From the NCBI RefSeq assembly GCF_023091745.1, contig NC_068913.1, positions 38,570,501-38,634,500 on the forward strand: a stretch of DNA of 64,000 nucleotides, written 5' to 3'. The notes under the pieces are model-generated. The model was given only the letters and a program-made list of their open reading frames with translations. It searched no databases and was not told the origin of the DNA. A program made the position numbers and the translations under genes. Positions 46,758 to 58,862 of this stretch are shown in pieces. Source of the stretch: Budorcas taxicolor (lineage: Eukaryota > Chordata > Mammalia > Artiodactyla > Bovidae). Position 1 is the first letter of the stretch, and each line of letters starts with the position of its first letter.

Positions 46758-48215
46758 TAACCAAAAAGTTGTTAAACATGCAGTATTTTTTAAATTCCAA
46801 AAGTTATAAGCAAAAAAAATTAAATTAAATACAAAGTAGTATTCTCATTATTATTTGTGGAAGGTTTCTGCTTCAGTAGATGGATTTTTCATCATCTTCT
46901 ATTATATCTCTTTGAAAACTGTAAATTAAACATTTAAAATTCAGGTCTCTGGATTTCTAAATATATAAATTCCTATCATAATTTTATGGCATATAAATTA
47001 CATGTGCTTTCTTGGTAAAGAATTTGCTATATAATCATGAAAAATAAAACATATCAGAAATTCAATATAGACTAAATATCCCAGTAGATAGCTTCATATT
47101 GGTGATGCTTTATAAATAATTGAGTTTCAAAAATAAAAAAAAATAATTGAATTTCAGCCCTCCTTATACTAAGAAGCATTGAATCCTCTGATGTCACAAG
47201 ATTATTAAGCACATTATTAAAATGATTTCATAGGTAACTTCAGAGCATTTCAATTTCACTTTTATATTTTAAAGTAATAAATATCTTAAAAATGAGACAC
47301 TGGCAACTCTTTAATACAATAATTTTCTATGAATCATGAAACTAAAATACCCTAGTCATGTCTCTGTTTATCTATCTGCCTATCTATACACTCACACGAG
47401 CATTCAAACACAAATCCACAGGTATCTGTGAATTCAAAGAAAACTGTAGAACTCCTTGAACTGTAGTTTTAAGTGTTGTATTCTGGTAGATAATTATTTT
47501 CCAGCATCAGGGACAGATAGTAATTAGGGCATAAACAATTTACCATTTAAATTTATTTTAGCAATTTGATAAATTATAAGTTTAAATTTTCTCTAGGGTT
47601 CCAATAATTAAATCTTTTTTGTACATAAGAAATACATATATTAAGCGCATGAAATTTAATACATATGCACACACATCTAGGTGCATGTTTGCATGCTACT
47701 AACATGCAAGACACATTTACTAAGAAACTAGTTTCTCATCATACAAAAGAGTGGAGAAACATTATACTAAGCATTATCTTTATAAACAAATGAATAGTAC
47801 CCTTGGTACATAGCTTATATATACTATAAGTTTATGTTAAGAGCACTGCAGTATATGAGATTATTGAATCAGTTGTTAGCCATCTTAATATCGTCAGGTC
47901 CAAAATATACACAAATGTTAAGGATGAATACATTTTTGTCTTTTATTTTAAAATATTTAATGGCTTTCTAAGAGTTACTGATTCATCCATGAAGTGCCTT
48001 TTCTGCTCCTGCTATTTTAGAAAATACTATCCACTTGGAGTCAAATTAATAGTGTTTTCTGTTGAAAAAGTACTGGTTGTATTTTCTGGAGAAAATAATC
48101 TAGAATCCAGTAAGAAAAATCTAAGTAATGTTTTTACATAAGAAGTGCATATCTGTGTCACCAGGAATTGGTGGACAACATTTCCTTTTCTGCTTTGCTT
48201 GACCTTTACATTGAA

Positions 48216-48423
48216 TATGTTTAGTTGCTCACTTGTGCCTGACTCTTTGCAACCCCATGGACTGCAGGCCATCAGGCTCCTCTGTCAGTGGGTTTTCTCC
48301 AGGCAAGAATACTAAAGTGTGTTGCCATGCCCTCCTCTAGGGGATCTTCCCAACCCAGGGATCAAACCCAGGTCTCCTGCATTTCAGGTGAATTCTTTAC
48401 CATCTGAGCTACGAGGAAAGCCC
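48216..48423 (-). mobile_element. Bov-tA SINE
   Basis: Antisense Bov-tA from 'tagttgctcacttgtgcctg' through 'atcttcccaacccagggatc' to 'ctgagctacgaggaaagccc'. A perfect 10-bp duplication, TTACATTGAA, lies at 48206-48215 and 48424-48433. Confidence 0.95.
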
Positions 48424-50234
48424 TTACATTGAAGAATACTGTGGAAAAAATGACAGTGTAAAATATTAAAATTATAATGTGATAAATACGAGTAGAATTA
48501 TATTTCTCTTTGCTTAGTTTGGCAACTAACTGAATTTGCTAAATATTTAAAATAGCTTGCAACCAATTTCCCTCTGACAAATTATTTTATTTTTATACTC
48601 CTTATTTATGAAATTCAACTTTTTAATAACTTAAAAGGGAGAACATAAAAATATGACAGCAGAGAGCAAATTGTTGAATACATATATAGTTCACTACCTA
48701 ACCTATATCTGTCTTTTCTACATGAAATCAAATTTCCTAAGATTCTTATATTATTAACATTTCAATCATGGGAGACACTTATGGGGTTAAAATGGAAAGT
48801 GAAATAAATGGAAAGCTGAAATGTGATGCCTTCTGTTTCTGCAAGATTGGAAGAGAATCAAATACTAAATAAGGCCTTTAGCAACATCATGTTTCTGAAC
48901 AAATGATGGATATCATGACTTTTTGTTGTTACAAAAGGAAGCAATTTATTTAACTTCTTTCTTTCCTCCCATTCTTTCTGGTTTATTAGCCTCATTTCAT
49001 TTCCATAAATTATCCAACTAAAAGAGGAAATGATTAATTGAAGATTGCTTCCTTAAAAACATTATTTCTTGTCATTAACAGCTGCAGCATATTGTAATAT
49101 GTGCTATTCAAACACACTGATGCATTTAAAATAAATTTAATGTTTGTTTCTCTCAATATTTTGCTCTGTTAAGTTCAACCCACAAGAATTTTTGTGCCAA
49201 TTTAACAACTATACCCTTCTTATCTACTGCTAATATTCATGACAAAAGTTTGTATTCAAAACAGTTGCTCAGTGTGAAAAGTTTTTTTTAATGGATTAAA
49301 ATGAGATTGCTTTCTTTCTGAAAAGATTACTCATTGGCATGGACATCCTTTAGAGATAGAGGTGACTCTAGAGATGTGAGGATTTATGCCTATAATTTGT
49401 GAAATCTCTGTTATTATCCCATATTTGGATTTTTTGTTTTCGAATACACTTGACTAATCATCATCTTCTCCTACCACATCTCAAACCAACTCATGTGACA
49501 TTATAAAACTTAACAAATCTAGAAGAGTTGAAATGTTTACAGTTCAATCATTTATTCTGTCATATTGAGGGTATACACCCTATGCCATTTTAATTGATTG
49601 AACTCTTAATGATTTATATAAGTATGATAACTCTGTGTCTTGAGGATGTCAAAGTTACATGAGATTTCAGCTTTTAAATGCAGAGTAAATCATTACCTTG
49701 TTTTGCCTTTTAGCAAACATCATTTAAGGGTTTATGACACCCTTGTGGCAGAATTGTGGAAAACAAAAAAAATGGAAGGAGATAACTAGACTGATAAATA
49801 ATTGTAGCAATTAAGACTACATGTGTTCTAAAAGTAAATGTAAAAAGAGGATTTTTGAAAGCATAAAAGAGGAAATACCTTCTTTAATGGGGATGAGAGA
49901 GCAGGATTGATGTTGGGAAGGAGTTCTTAATTTGTCTTATTATAGATTCTCAATAAAGTATTTTGAGTTCTGGCATCTAAAATATTGAACACTTAGTAAG
50001 TTTAGAAGTCAAGGATCAGAATGTTGTCCCTGTTTGTAATTACTCTTGAAGAGAAGGAGAGGGAAAGAGAGACAGCAATAAGGGTAAAGGGGCATGGGGA
50101 AGAAAGGAGGGGAAAATGAGAGAGAAAAAATCATATAGCTATTAGACCCATGATGTTTCCTGTGTTGTACAAAATTTACTCAAGTAGTTGGGGTAGAAGG
50201 GTCAGAAAAGGGAGTGGGTATTTACTGAGTGCCT

Positions 50235-50372
50235 TCCAGTAGTCTATTTGGTATAAGTTCGGCTATAAGGATACATTGAACAACACGGGGAATATAGCCA
50301 ATGTTTTGTAATAATTGTTAATGGAGTGTAACTTGTAAAATTATATAAAAAATAAATTAAAATTTAAAAAAA
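50235..50372 (+). mobile_element. L1 3' UTR fragment, short
   Basis: 'ggatacattgaacaacacgg', 'ggaatatagccaatgttttg' and 'taatggagtgtaacttgtaaa', followed by an A-rich tail, match an L1M/artiodactyl L1 3' UTR. Flanking 'tatttactgagtgcct' (50219-50234) and 'gatttattgagtatct' (50375-50390) match in 12 of 16 and may be a decayed target duplication. Confidence 0.75.
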
Positions 50373-51022
50373 CAGATTTATTGAGTATCTATTTGTAACG
50401 TGTCAGGTGTGGTGAGATTAACAGAAAAAAATGTTTATGGGTCGTGACATGTAAGTACCCAAATATAGGAATACTTATCTGAGGCCACTTTAAATGAAAG
50501 TTGTGATCCACAATTAAAAGTTGCTGGTGATAGAAACATTCTACTGCAGAGGAATTAACAGAAACAAATGTATCCAGTGGAAATTTTGTCTGTTTAGTGT
50601 TTGGCGATTGGCAACAGGACTTTAGAAACATGGAATAGGAGGTACTACTGTCATCTGCATACTCAGAAGTACCTTTGAATATGGCTGTGACTGATAGTTA
50701 AGATGACAGGACTTTTAGCTTTACTGCTTACTAACTGGATTTTCTTTTGCTTTTAATTTTGACAGAGGAGAGAAAGAAAGAGCCAACTTAGTGGGAAATG
50801 AAACCTTAAGGTACTGGCAAGAGTAGTTATTAAAGGCCTCAAGCCAATGAACCAGTTTCACCAGTTGTGGTTCTTAGCTTATTCAGGTGGGAAAGTGCCT
50901 GAAGGTTGTTATATTTTTTGAAGAAACCCATGGTCTATTCCTATATTAAACCGTAAATCACTTTGTATAAACCCTTGGCTAAATCAAATAACACATTAGA
51001 TTCTACTATTGACAAATAACAG

Positions 51023-51241
51023 ACTTCCCTTGTGGCTCAGATGGTAAAGAATCTGCCTACCAGGAGGGAGACCCAGGTTTGATCCCTGAGTCAGGAAGAT
51101 CCCCTGGAGAACAGATTGGCAATCTACTCCAGTACTCTTGCCTAGAGAATTCCACTGACAGAGGAACCTGGAGGGCTACCAGTTCATGGGGTTGCAGAGT
51201 CAGACAGGACTGAGTGACTACACTTTGACTTTCTTTTCATA
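51023..51241 (+). mobile_element. Bov-tA SINE
   Basis: It has the head 'acttcccttgtggctcagat', box 'gatccctgagtcaggaagat', body 'ggcaatctactccagtactc', and end 'agtcagacaggactgagtga'. Target duplication GACAAATAACAG (51011-51022) versus GACAAGTAACAG (51242-51253) matches in 11 of 12. Confidence 0.95.
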
Positions 51242-51401
51242 GACAAGTAACAGGTGAATTAAAAAAAAAAATCAGGAAACTTTTAAGAGAATTCTTTTCT
51301 TTACTGTACATTGGGAAATATTTGCTGTCACCAGAAGAGATTTTGGAGAGAACATAAAGACTAAGTAGGTTTGCTAGGACTAAGTGAAGTTAACAGAACA
51401 T

Positions 51402-51622
51402 GGGCTTCCCTGGTGGCTCAGTGGGTAAAGCATCTGCCTCCAATGCGGGAGACCCGGGTTTGATCCTTGGGTTGGGAAGATCCCCTGGAGAAAGAAATGG
51501 CAACCCACTCCAGTACTCTTGCCTGGAAAATCCCATGGACTGAGAAGCCTGGTAGGCTACAGTCTGTGGGGTCTCAAAGAGTCAGACACGGCTGAGCGAC
51601 TTCACTTCATTTCACTTTATGG
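51402..51622 (+). mobile_element. Bov-tA SINE
   Basis: A well-preserved sense copy: 'gggcttccctggtggctcag', 'gatccttgggttgggaagat', 'ggcaacccactccagtactc', 'agtcagacacggctgagcga', 'cttcacttcatttcacttt'. It lies about 160 bp from the previous SINE in the same orientation. No clear target duplication was found. Confidence 0.94.
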
Positions 51623-52084
51623 ATCGGAAAGAATGATTAAATTAATTCAGAAGACAAACTGACTTTTTGAAAATATGCCTAATAGATGTTTCATTTATAT
51701 TAAGCTCTATTATTTCTTATCGTACAAGTTACATTGATTTTCTTAGCTGAATGCCCACAAATGTACTGAAGGATTTAAACAGATTTCTATGTTTGAGAGC
51801 AATAATTTATTTATACCTTAGATTTCTATAGTTATCTATATTAATTTAGACAGATTAGATGAGAGACAAGTCAAGTATTATAAATTTCTTCAAGAAAAAG
51901 ACCTGGTAAGCATGGCTGGTAAGAGAGAAGATACTGGTGGATCACCATGTTGTTTGTTTTTAAATCCAGCTGATTTTTTTTTCTGTTTTATCATGCTGTT
52001 GTATATTTTATGATTCATTAATGTTTAGAGATTGAATGAAAAATGTCTTCCTAAAAGGATTTATTTTTTTAATTAAAAAAATTC

Positions 52085-52450
52085 TTTTTAATTTTTTTTT
52101 TTTTTTTTAGTTTGACTGGAGTAAGAACACTAACATGAGATCCACTGTCTTAACAAATTTAAAGTGTACAATACAGTATTGTTCAGTATAGGTATACTGT
52201 TATGTAGCAGATCTCATTTATTTGGCATAACTAACATTTTATACCCGTTGTCTAGCAATTCCTCATTTCCCTCCCCCCAACCCCTGGCAACCATCATTCT
52301 TCTATCTGCTTCTAGGATTTTTTACTACTTTAGATACCTCATCTAAGTGAGATCTTGCAGTTTATGTTTTTCTGTGACTGACTTATTTCATTTAGCATGT
52401 TCTCATGTTTCATCCATGTTGTTGTATGTTGCAGATATCTACCTTTCCTA
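52085..52450 (-). mobile_element. Older L1 (L1M-type) 3' region, antisense
   Basis: A T-run is followed by 'aaagtgtacaatacagtattgttcagtata', 'cccctggcaaccatcattct', 'ctaagtgagatcttgcagttt' and 'catccatgttgttgtatgtt', the complement of the common L1M 3' UTR. Divergence is greater than in the artiodactyl L1 copies. Confidence 0.82.
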
Positions 52451-54218
52451 TAATAAGTAATTTATAAATAAGCATAATATAAGGAAAATAATTTAAATAT
52501 CAAACAAGTTTAAACTGTACAACAGTTAGCAGGAAAAATGCATTCTGTGTAAACTCTCATGACCTCTGTGACAAGGCATTCTAATTATTCATGGTAGCTC
52601 CTGCATCACAGATCATCCAGCTCATGTTGGACAATAGATTCAATTTATCTCTATCCAAAGAAGTAGGTGTCTTGCAAACTAGCACAGCAGCACGTATCAT
52701 GTTTTTTCAATAAAAATATGCTAATAATTTCAGGGGGCAAAGAACAACACTGCCATAGTCAAAGTATACACTGATAGATACACATATCTCCAACATGAAA
52801 TAAATGTGACTTGAAATCAGTTAAATGTTATTTCATTACATTTCAGTCATTTCATGTTTTTTTTTTTTTTAATTATTATTTCCAGGGACTTGATCTTTTA
52901 AATAAGAAGGGACAGATACTTCCCAATTAGAAGCATTTTGTTTCATACCTAAAACAATAAAGGGAAGGACACTGGGATGGACATCCCTGGAGACAGCAAA
53001 TGCAGTCAGAAGGTCAACCATAGGCAGGGTGAGAACAGGAGATGATGGCCATAGGCTGTGTACAGGGATTGGGTGGAAACAGGATTTTGGAAAGCTTTAA
53101 ACTTAGAGCAGATCATACTGTCTCTGACAGACAAAAGTACTCAGATAGTTATAATGAGAGTAAAACTGTCAAAGTAATGCAAAAAAGGGGCAAACTTTTT
53201 TAATTAAAAATCTAGCTGAGTTTGAAAGAGTAAGCAAAAATTTTTCATGTCTACACTGTCAGTCTTCTGTGCATGTGAAAATATATTTATTATTTTCTAA
53301 ATGAATTTAATAAGTTCCAGATTGTACAGGATGTCATAATGGAAACAGGATTATACAAGATAATAAGGAGTTTTTTTTCTCTAAATGAGTTTTACCTAAA
53401 CTCCCTGTGTCGTAGTTTTGATCTTAACTGTGTTTCATTTACCACATTGAAGGAGGTTACATAAAGGGTAAAATAATAGAAACTTAATCAGGAAACAGGC
53501 TTTCTTATTGCTGTATTTTATTATATACTCTTGCCATATTCTTTAGCCTAATTCTTGAAAATAATAAAAGATGTGTCATTTTAAAATAAAGACAATTGAA
53601 ACCACATTGCATTATAATTGTGCACCTTTCTTCTGAGCCATCCCAAACATTTCACATCAATTGATCTTCAGAACAAACTTGTGGATTATTTAAGGGTTAT
53701 TGGTAGGGAATATAAACTTCCTGAACTCGTAACTTCTGTAAAATACAAGATAAATATTATTGGTTGGCGAATTTAATTTTAAAGATGAAAAAGAAAGCGG
53801 CAAAATTAAGTTCTCAAAGAAAAACTTGTGTTTTCAAAAACACAATCAAATTACTTTTTCTGCTGGAAAATAGTGCAATATAAACTGGCACAATTAGAGC
53901 ATAGTTTTACAATGAAAAAAATTTCTTGGAAAGTATTATCATGGCATATAAAGATGTATGACTGATTTTGTTAACGTAATGCTATTTTCTGGTAGACAAA
54001 TTTCTGTATACGCCTTATATAACCCATAACAAAATAACTAGTCTGTTTAGGTAGACACTTGAGTTCTGAAACACTGACATTTCTGCCATCCTCAATAAAA
54101 TTGGAAAAGATTTCCAACTCGGCAACAAGTCCATCTCCTGAATTTCCAAATAAATGCTCTGGAAAGTTGAGTTTACTTCTCTAACATTTTCTCATTTCAT
54201 TTCCTCATCACCGGCCAG

Positions 54219-54361
54219 ATAATCACCATGGCCACAGCTTCGAAGAAAGAATCATCTATGGGGTAGAAAATAGTAGCACGTTCCTGGAATGCAGTCCGAA
54301 GTCACAGCGAGCTCTGGTCTATTGGCAATTCCAGAGGCGAAACGAAGAGCGAAAAGAAGAG
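54219..54361 (+). CDS. SEMA3A: SEMA3A coding exon, start of Ig-like C2 domain (split D574 to E621)
   Basis: This 143-bp exon after acceptor ggccag completes Asp574 and ends on Glu621 before donor gtatag, which is weaker than the gene's usual gtaagt. It encodes 'NHHGHSFEERIIYG' (575-588), the N-glycosylation sequon NSS at 591-593, and the first half of the Ig-like C2 domain, with the B-strand Cys598 in 'FLECSPKS' and the core Trp609 in 'VYWQFQRR'. The Ig domain follows the furin site and stays with the C-terminal basic part after cleavage. It is the first coding sequence after the 19.8-kb intron. The frame is intact. Confidence 0.96.
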
Positions 54362-55735
54362 GTATAGGAAAGAAACTGGACTCACTCTATCATCTAACAC
54401 ATGCTGTTAAGGGACCCCAGTGTGGTTGACTTAAGAGGGGAAAAAGAAGTACTGTGAATAGTCATTCTTTTCTTAATCTACCAGTACCTATTCATTAAAT
54501 AAGTATTAACTGAAGATGATTTTATGGCAGGCTTTGTGCTAGGAATTAAAGGAACAAAGTTGAACTGTAAGAATTTTGACCTAGAAGCTGTTTGCGGCGG
54601 GGGGTTGGGGGGGCAGGGCTGGCAGTACATTTTAGAGATTTTTTTTTTCTGCCTGGAGTTATCTATTATGTTATATTCATTTGTATACAAGAAAAAGAAA
54701 AACCCTCCTAACTAATTTTAACTTTTGTTCAATTGATTCTGTTATCCAAACATGTTTCCCTTTCTTCATTAACTTCTTCCTCAAATGGGAAGAGGCAGTT
54801 AAGAGAAAGGAGTAGCAGATTCAGGAGGAAAGATCTTAGGTTCCAGTATTGAACTCTGATGTGAATTATGCACGTAGTTCATACAAATATTCCTCCTCAA
54901 TGAATCCATTAATTCCTCTGTAAAATTAAAAAATTATACGCAGAAAATCTCAGTGAATACTCTGAGACTTTTAAACTTTTTTTAAAGCTTTAAATAAGGG
55001 TAACCATACAATGTACATGATTTATGAATGTACATTTTGCAGATAATTTTACGTAATCCAAATGTAGAAGTGAAAATACCCCATCATCTCTTTTGACAGT
55101 TGAAGCAGTCTTTAAACATGTAATCATGTCATATACATGTTAAAGTTGATTTTACATGTTACCAGCTTAGGCTTTCAGAGATCTCTTTTGTAAACTTCAT
55201 TCAGAGTAAAAGTGCAGTTAGACATATTAAATAACATGTCTTCATGTAGCATCTAAGACAGGAAATTGAATAAATAAGTAAGCATGTAATCCCATAATTT
55301 TTCTGCTTGCTCAACTACTGAATTTATTTCATTTTTTCAAACTTTATTATAAATTCATTCTAATGCTGCACTGTTTTCTAGTATTATGTTTCTATATTTC
55401 CAATTCCAATACTCACTTTCTCCTATATATACTTTATTTCAAAGTTTTAAAATAGAATCTATCTTTGTCCTTTCATCCTCTTATCTTAATTATTTTAAAT
55501 TATTATGAGAAATTTTATTAAGACAATAGACAACCAGTATTTTGCAATATGTCTTAGACAGGAGAAATTTATAACTCTTTTTTCTAAAGGGGAAATTATA
55601 TCATTTCTCTTAAACTAGAAATTTTACTGTTAAAATGTGCCTCAGTATACAATACAAATTTTTACTGAGACACAGTTTTGGAGCTTATATTTCTTGTAAA
55701 TATATATGATTTCACTGCTTGTTTTCTTTTGCTAG
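54362..55735 (+). other. SEMA3A: SEMA3A last intron, with G-rich motif
   Basis: A 1,374-bp GT-AG intron (gtatag to tgctag). No ruminant transposon is recognised. 54475-54560 faintly resembles an old mammalian repeat ('caggctttgtgctaggaatt'). A G-quadruplex-capable run lies at 54599-54618. The remainder is AT-rich unique sequence. Confidence 0.85.
54599..54618 (+). other. G-quadruplex-capable G-rich motif
   Basis: Runs of 6, 7 and 3 G are separated by TT and CA (gggggg tt ggggggg ca ggg). The 7-G run can be split as GGG-G-GGG, which gives four GGG tracts with short loops on the transcribed RNA strand. It lies 237 bases downstream of the exon ending at 54361. Formation in cells is inference. 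Confidence 0.65.
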
Positions 55736-56191
55736 ATCAGAGTGGATGATCATATCATCAGAACAGAACAAGGCCTTCTACTGCGTAGTCTGCAGCGGAA
55801 GGATTCAGGCAATTACCTCTGTCATGCGGTGGAACACGGCTTCATGCAAACTCTTCTTAAAGTGACCCTAGAAGTCATCGACACAGAGCATTTGGAAGAA
55901 CTTCTTCATAAAGATGATGATGGAGATGGGTCTAAGACCAAAGAAACGTCCAACAGCATGACGCCTAGCCAGAAGGTCTGGTACAGAGACTTCATGCAGC
56001 TCATCAACCATCCCAACCTGAACACAATGGATGAGTTCTGTGAACAAGTTTGGAAAAGGGACCGAAAACAGCGTAGGCAAAGGCCAGGACATACCCAAGG
56101 GAACAGTAACAAATGGAAGCACTTACAGGAAAATAAGAAAGGCAGAAACAGGAGGACCCACGAATTTGAGAGGGCACCCAGGAGTGTCTGA
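55736..56191 (+). CDS. SEMA3A: SEMA3A last coding exon: Ig domain end, dimer Cys, basic tail, stop
   Basis: 456 bp from acceptor tgctag to TGA at 56189-56191, 151 residues (622-772). It opens with the rest of the Ig-like domain: the DSGNYLC motif (644-650), whose Cys650 pairs with Cys598. An acidic linker follows, 'HLEELLHKDDDGDGSKTKE' (673-691), then 'FMQLINHPNLNTMDEFCEQV' (707-726) with Cys723, the interchain disulfide known to make the SEMA3A dimer. The basic tail contains further convertase-type sites, RRQR (734-737) and RNRR (758-761), and binds neuropilin-1 and heparan sulfate. It ends in 'HEFERAPRSV', which identifies SEMA3A rather than SEMA3C, D or E. Glu632, Arg642, Met658, Thr692 and Gln742 differ from the human residues I remember. 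No frameshift or premature stop is present. Confidence 0.98.
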   Translation: MRVDDHIIRTEQGLLLRSLQRKDSGNYLCHAVEHGFMQTLLKVTLEVIDTEHLEELLHKDDDGDGSKTKETSNSMTPSQKVWYRDFMQLINHPNLNTMDEFCEQVWKRDRKQRRQRPGHTQGNSNKWKHLQENKKGRNRRTHEFERAPRSV

Positions 56192-57682
56192 GCTGCATTA
56201 CCTCTAGAAACCTCAAACAAGTAGAAACTTGCCTAGAGAATAACTGGAAAAAATGCAATATACATGAACTTTTTCATGGCATTATGCGGATGTTTACAAT
56301 GGTGGGAAATGCAACTGAGTTCCACCAATTATAAATTAAGTCCATGAGTAATATTACTAACAGGCATTCTTCTGAATACCAACACCTATTAATAGAGGTC
56401 AGATGAACACAGATGTTCACTCTAGTGACTTAATGTTTCCTATGAGATTTCACTATACAGGTTTCACTTTCTTTGCTTGAGAAATAAAAATGTCATTTGC
56501 CATAGTGCCATCTAAAGAATAAAAATGGCATCAGCAAAGCCATTTTCTTGAACTAGAAGTTTAAGATAAACTGCATGGATTTACTAAGCTGAGGAATATT
56601 CCAAAACATTGTTGGATTCAAGGATATCTTTTGGCTACCAACACTCATGTTTATGTGTACTGGAGGAGTAAAATGATACTGAATGAAATGGTCTGTGGAA
56701 ATAAAAAACAAACAAACATAAACCATTCATCATCCAGAAGAAAAATGGAATACACTGATCTACTACTGATGTCTTTCTTCCAGCTTTGATCTAAAGATGT
56801 ATTTTATTAAAACTATAATTTAAATGTACCATGACAAATATGCAGAAAAAAATTAGCTCTTTTCTAAGCTAGAGTAAGTTTTTGTCTTACAGTATTGTGG
56901 TATATAGTTTTTGTGTTTAAAAAACTCCAGTTGTGTGCTGCTTTTTAAAAACATTTTCAGTTTTGCGAGAATAACCAATATTGTCCTAAAGCATATATAC
57001 ATCATTAACAACTAATTCCTAAAATCTGGATATAAAGTATGCTTTATTTCTCTGAGGAATTAAGAAAATAACACCTCCCTTTCTACAAATATTACCTAAA
57101 TTAATTAGAAACTGCATAAATATTCTTAGAAAAACAGAGCATTTATCTGGAAAGAAAAAAAAACATAGAAATAAATTTGCAAATGCATTTTGTTGTACCT
57201 AATGAATCAACAAGGAGAAAAAGGATTGTATATTTCATAAAAATAGTAAGCATTGGTTTAATTTAATGTTAGTAGAAAATGTCTTAACTCTTCACTTGAA
57301 TCCCTGTCTGATATTTGAGATACAAAAACTCTTTCTTGACTCCATTAGGATTTTTATCTGTGTCACTTAATTTTTTTGAGAAGAGGGATATCAAGGATAT
57401 TCAGAACAGCATCCTAAAAGCAAATTTCCCAGCTCTGTTCACATTTTTATCAGCTATTTCTTATCTCACCTTAAGACAATTATCTGTCTAAAGAACTCAT
57501 GATTCCTTTCAAGTCAGTGGGAGTGACTTTTATACAAACTATTTTCCAGGACACAACCCAGCCTTAAAACATGTAAAGCTTGTTGTCTTCTGCAACAACT
57601 TATAAAATGAGATACTTATTAATTAAGGGCTTGTCTGCTTCATTGTCCTAAGATGATTCCTTAAGAATAATTGACTTCAAGA

Positions 57683-57690
57683 TGTAAATA
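57683..57690 (+). promoter_or_regulatory. SEMA3A: Candidate Pumilio response element (TGTAAATA)
   Basis: An exact match to the Pumilio consensus TGTANATA in the presumed 3' UTR, 1.5 kb after the stop. Such an 8-mer also occurs by chance in AT-rich sequence, so the call rests on position only. Confidence 0.35.
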
Positions 57691-58854
57691 ACCTTCAGCA
57701 TTGAGATGGAGTTTCTTTAGTGCTGCACTCATCTTTCTAAGAATTCCTCTCTGGGTCCTTCATCATGCACAAATATGCAAAGGAAACATTATTGCTAATT
57801 AATGAAAGCAGCATTGAAATTCTGACTGTAGCTGTCTTGGGATTCTAAATAACTCAGAATTAATTTCTCACCTCAGACTATAGTGAATTTTCAAACAAAT
57901 CCTCTTATCAGCTGAAGTATTTCACAGATGAAAACTCATGTTTCAATTTTAATGATTATATTGAATAAATACTTTTTGACGTTTGTTTCAAATGGGAGCC
58001 TAGAAGTACCCTATATTCAATCTTAGGCTCCATTGATTAATACAGTGTTACTCTTAGAAGTACATCCTCAAATGGTAGCTGAATTTTAAATTATTTGAAG
58101 AACAGACTCCTATTGAGAAAAAAAAAAAAGTGTTTGAGATATAAATCAAAGAACAAAAAGTGCTTCAAAATAGGTCATTTTAACATTTTTCATAGAGTGT
58201 CTTAACTGTACTGCAATTCAGTATTGCATTTTATTCTAAATTTGCAGCTGAAACACATTTATTGGCAATAACAAAATTATCTTATTTCTTATTAGTCCTC
58301 AAAAATAAAGGATTTGAAAGGATAGAGATTGTGTAACTTTAGGGATGCCTTCTAATATCTGAATGCATTTTGTTCAGCACTATGAAATACCCATAGAAAG
58401 AAAGTCTAGATTTCAGTTAAAAGAAACGAAACAAACAAATCCACCAGCATGTCTTAATAAATGATCAGGTCTGTATTTTTGAAGAAAATTATAGATGCAA
58501 CTTACAGATAAATAACTCTTATTCCAGTCTTAATCTTCTGTCAGTGTGAACGGGGCAATTTGCACAAAAAATAATTAATATCCCGTTTATTCAGTTTTAA
58601 TAGGCTTTGGCTCATGCTTGTATCATCAGAGTTGAAAGTTTTTTAAGAGACTCATGTGACCTTGAACAGATTATGACAACAAATCTTAAAATAGGAAAAA
58701 GTACATAACAGAAGAGAAATTATGACCCACTTGAAATCAAATGTAAAATAAATGCATGTAAATGCACACTTAATGCTACTTTTTATGTATTATTTAGTGA
58801 TTTTCAATGGTATGTGTTTAATATTTTTGCTACCTACACATTAGGGAAAAGAGA

Positions 58855-58862
58855 TGTAAATA
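58855..58862 (+). promoter_or_regulatory. SEMA3A: Second candidate Pumilio response element (TGTAAATA)
   Basis: The same octamer as at 57683, again in the presumed 3' UTR. Two exact copies within 1.2 kb slightly strengthen the case for post-transcriptional control. Confidence 0.35.

Larger units (their letters stand above)
34394..54218 (+). other. SEMA3A: SEMA3A 19.8-kb intron, main repeat reservoir
   Basis: A GT-AG intron (gtaagt to ggccag). Contents in order: BovB - with nested elements (35316-39315), unclassified block between direct repeats (39590-40380), Bov-tA + (40525-40758), dinucleotide repeats (41197-41240, 41619-41638), two antisense BovB (43728-44945, 44998-46757), Bov-tA - (48216-48423), L1 + (50235-50372), two Bov-tA + (51023-51241, 51402-51622), and L1 - (52085-52450). 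41639-43727, 46758-48205, 48434-50234 and 52451-54218 are AT-rich, with no element I can name. Confidence 0.88.

Noticed and set aside
55868..56258. Antisense open frames over the last SEMA3A exon
   Set aside because: They are shadows of the sense coding frame, whose splice phase and homology are clear.
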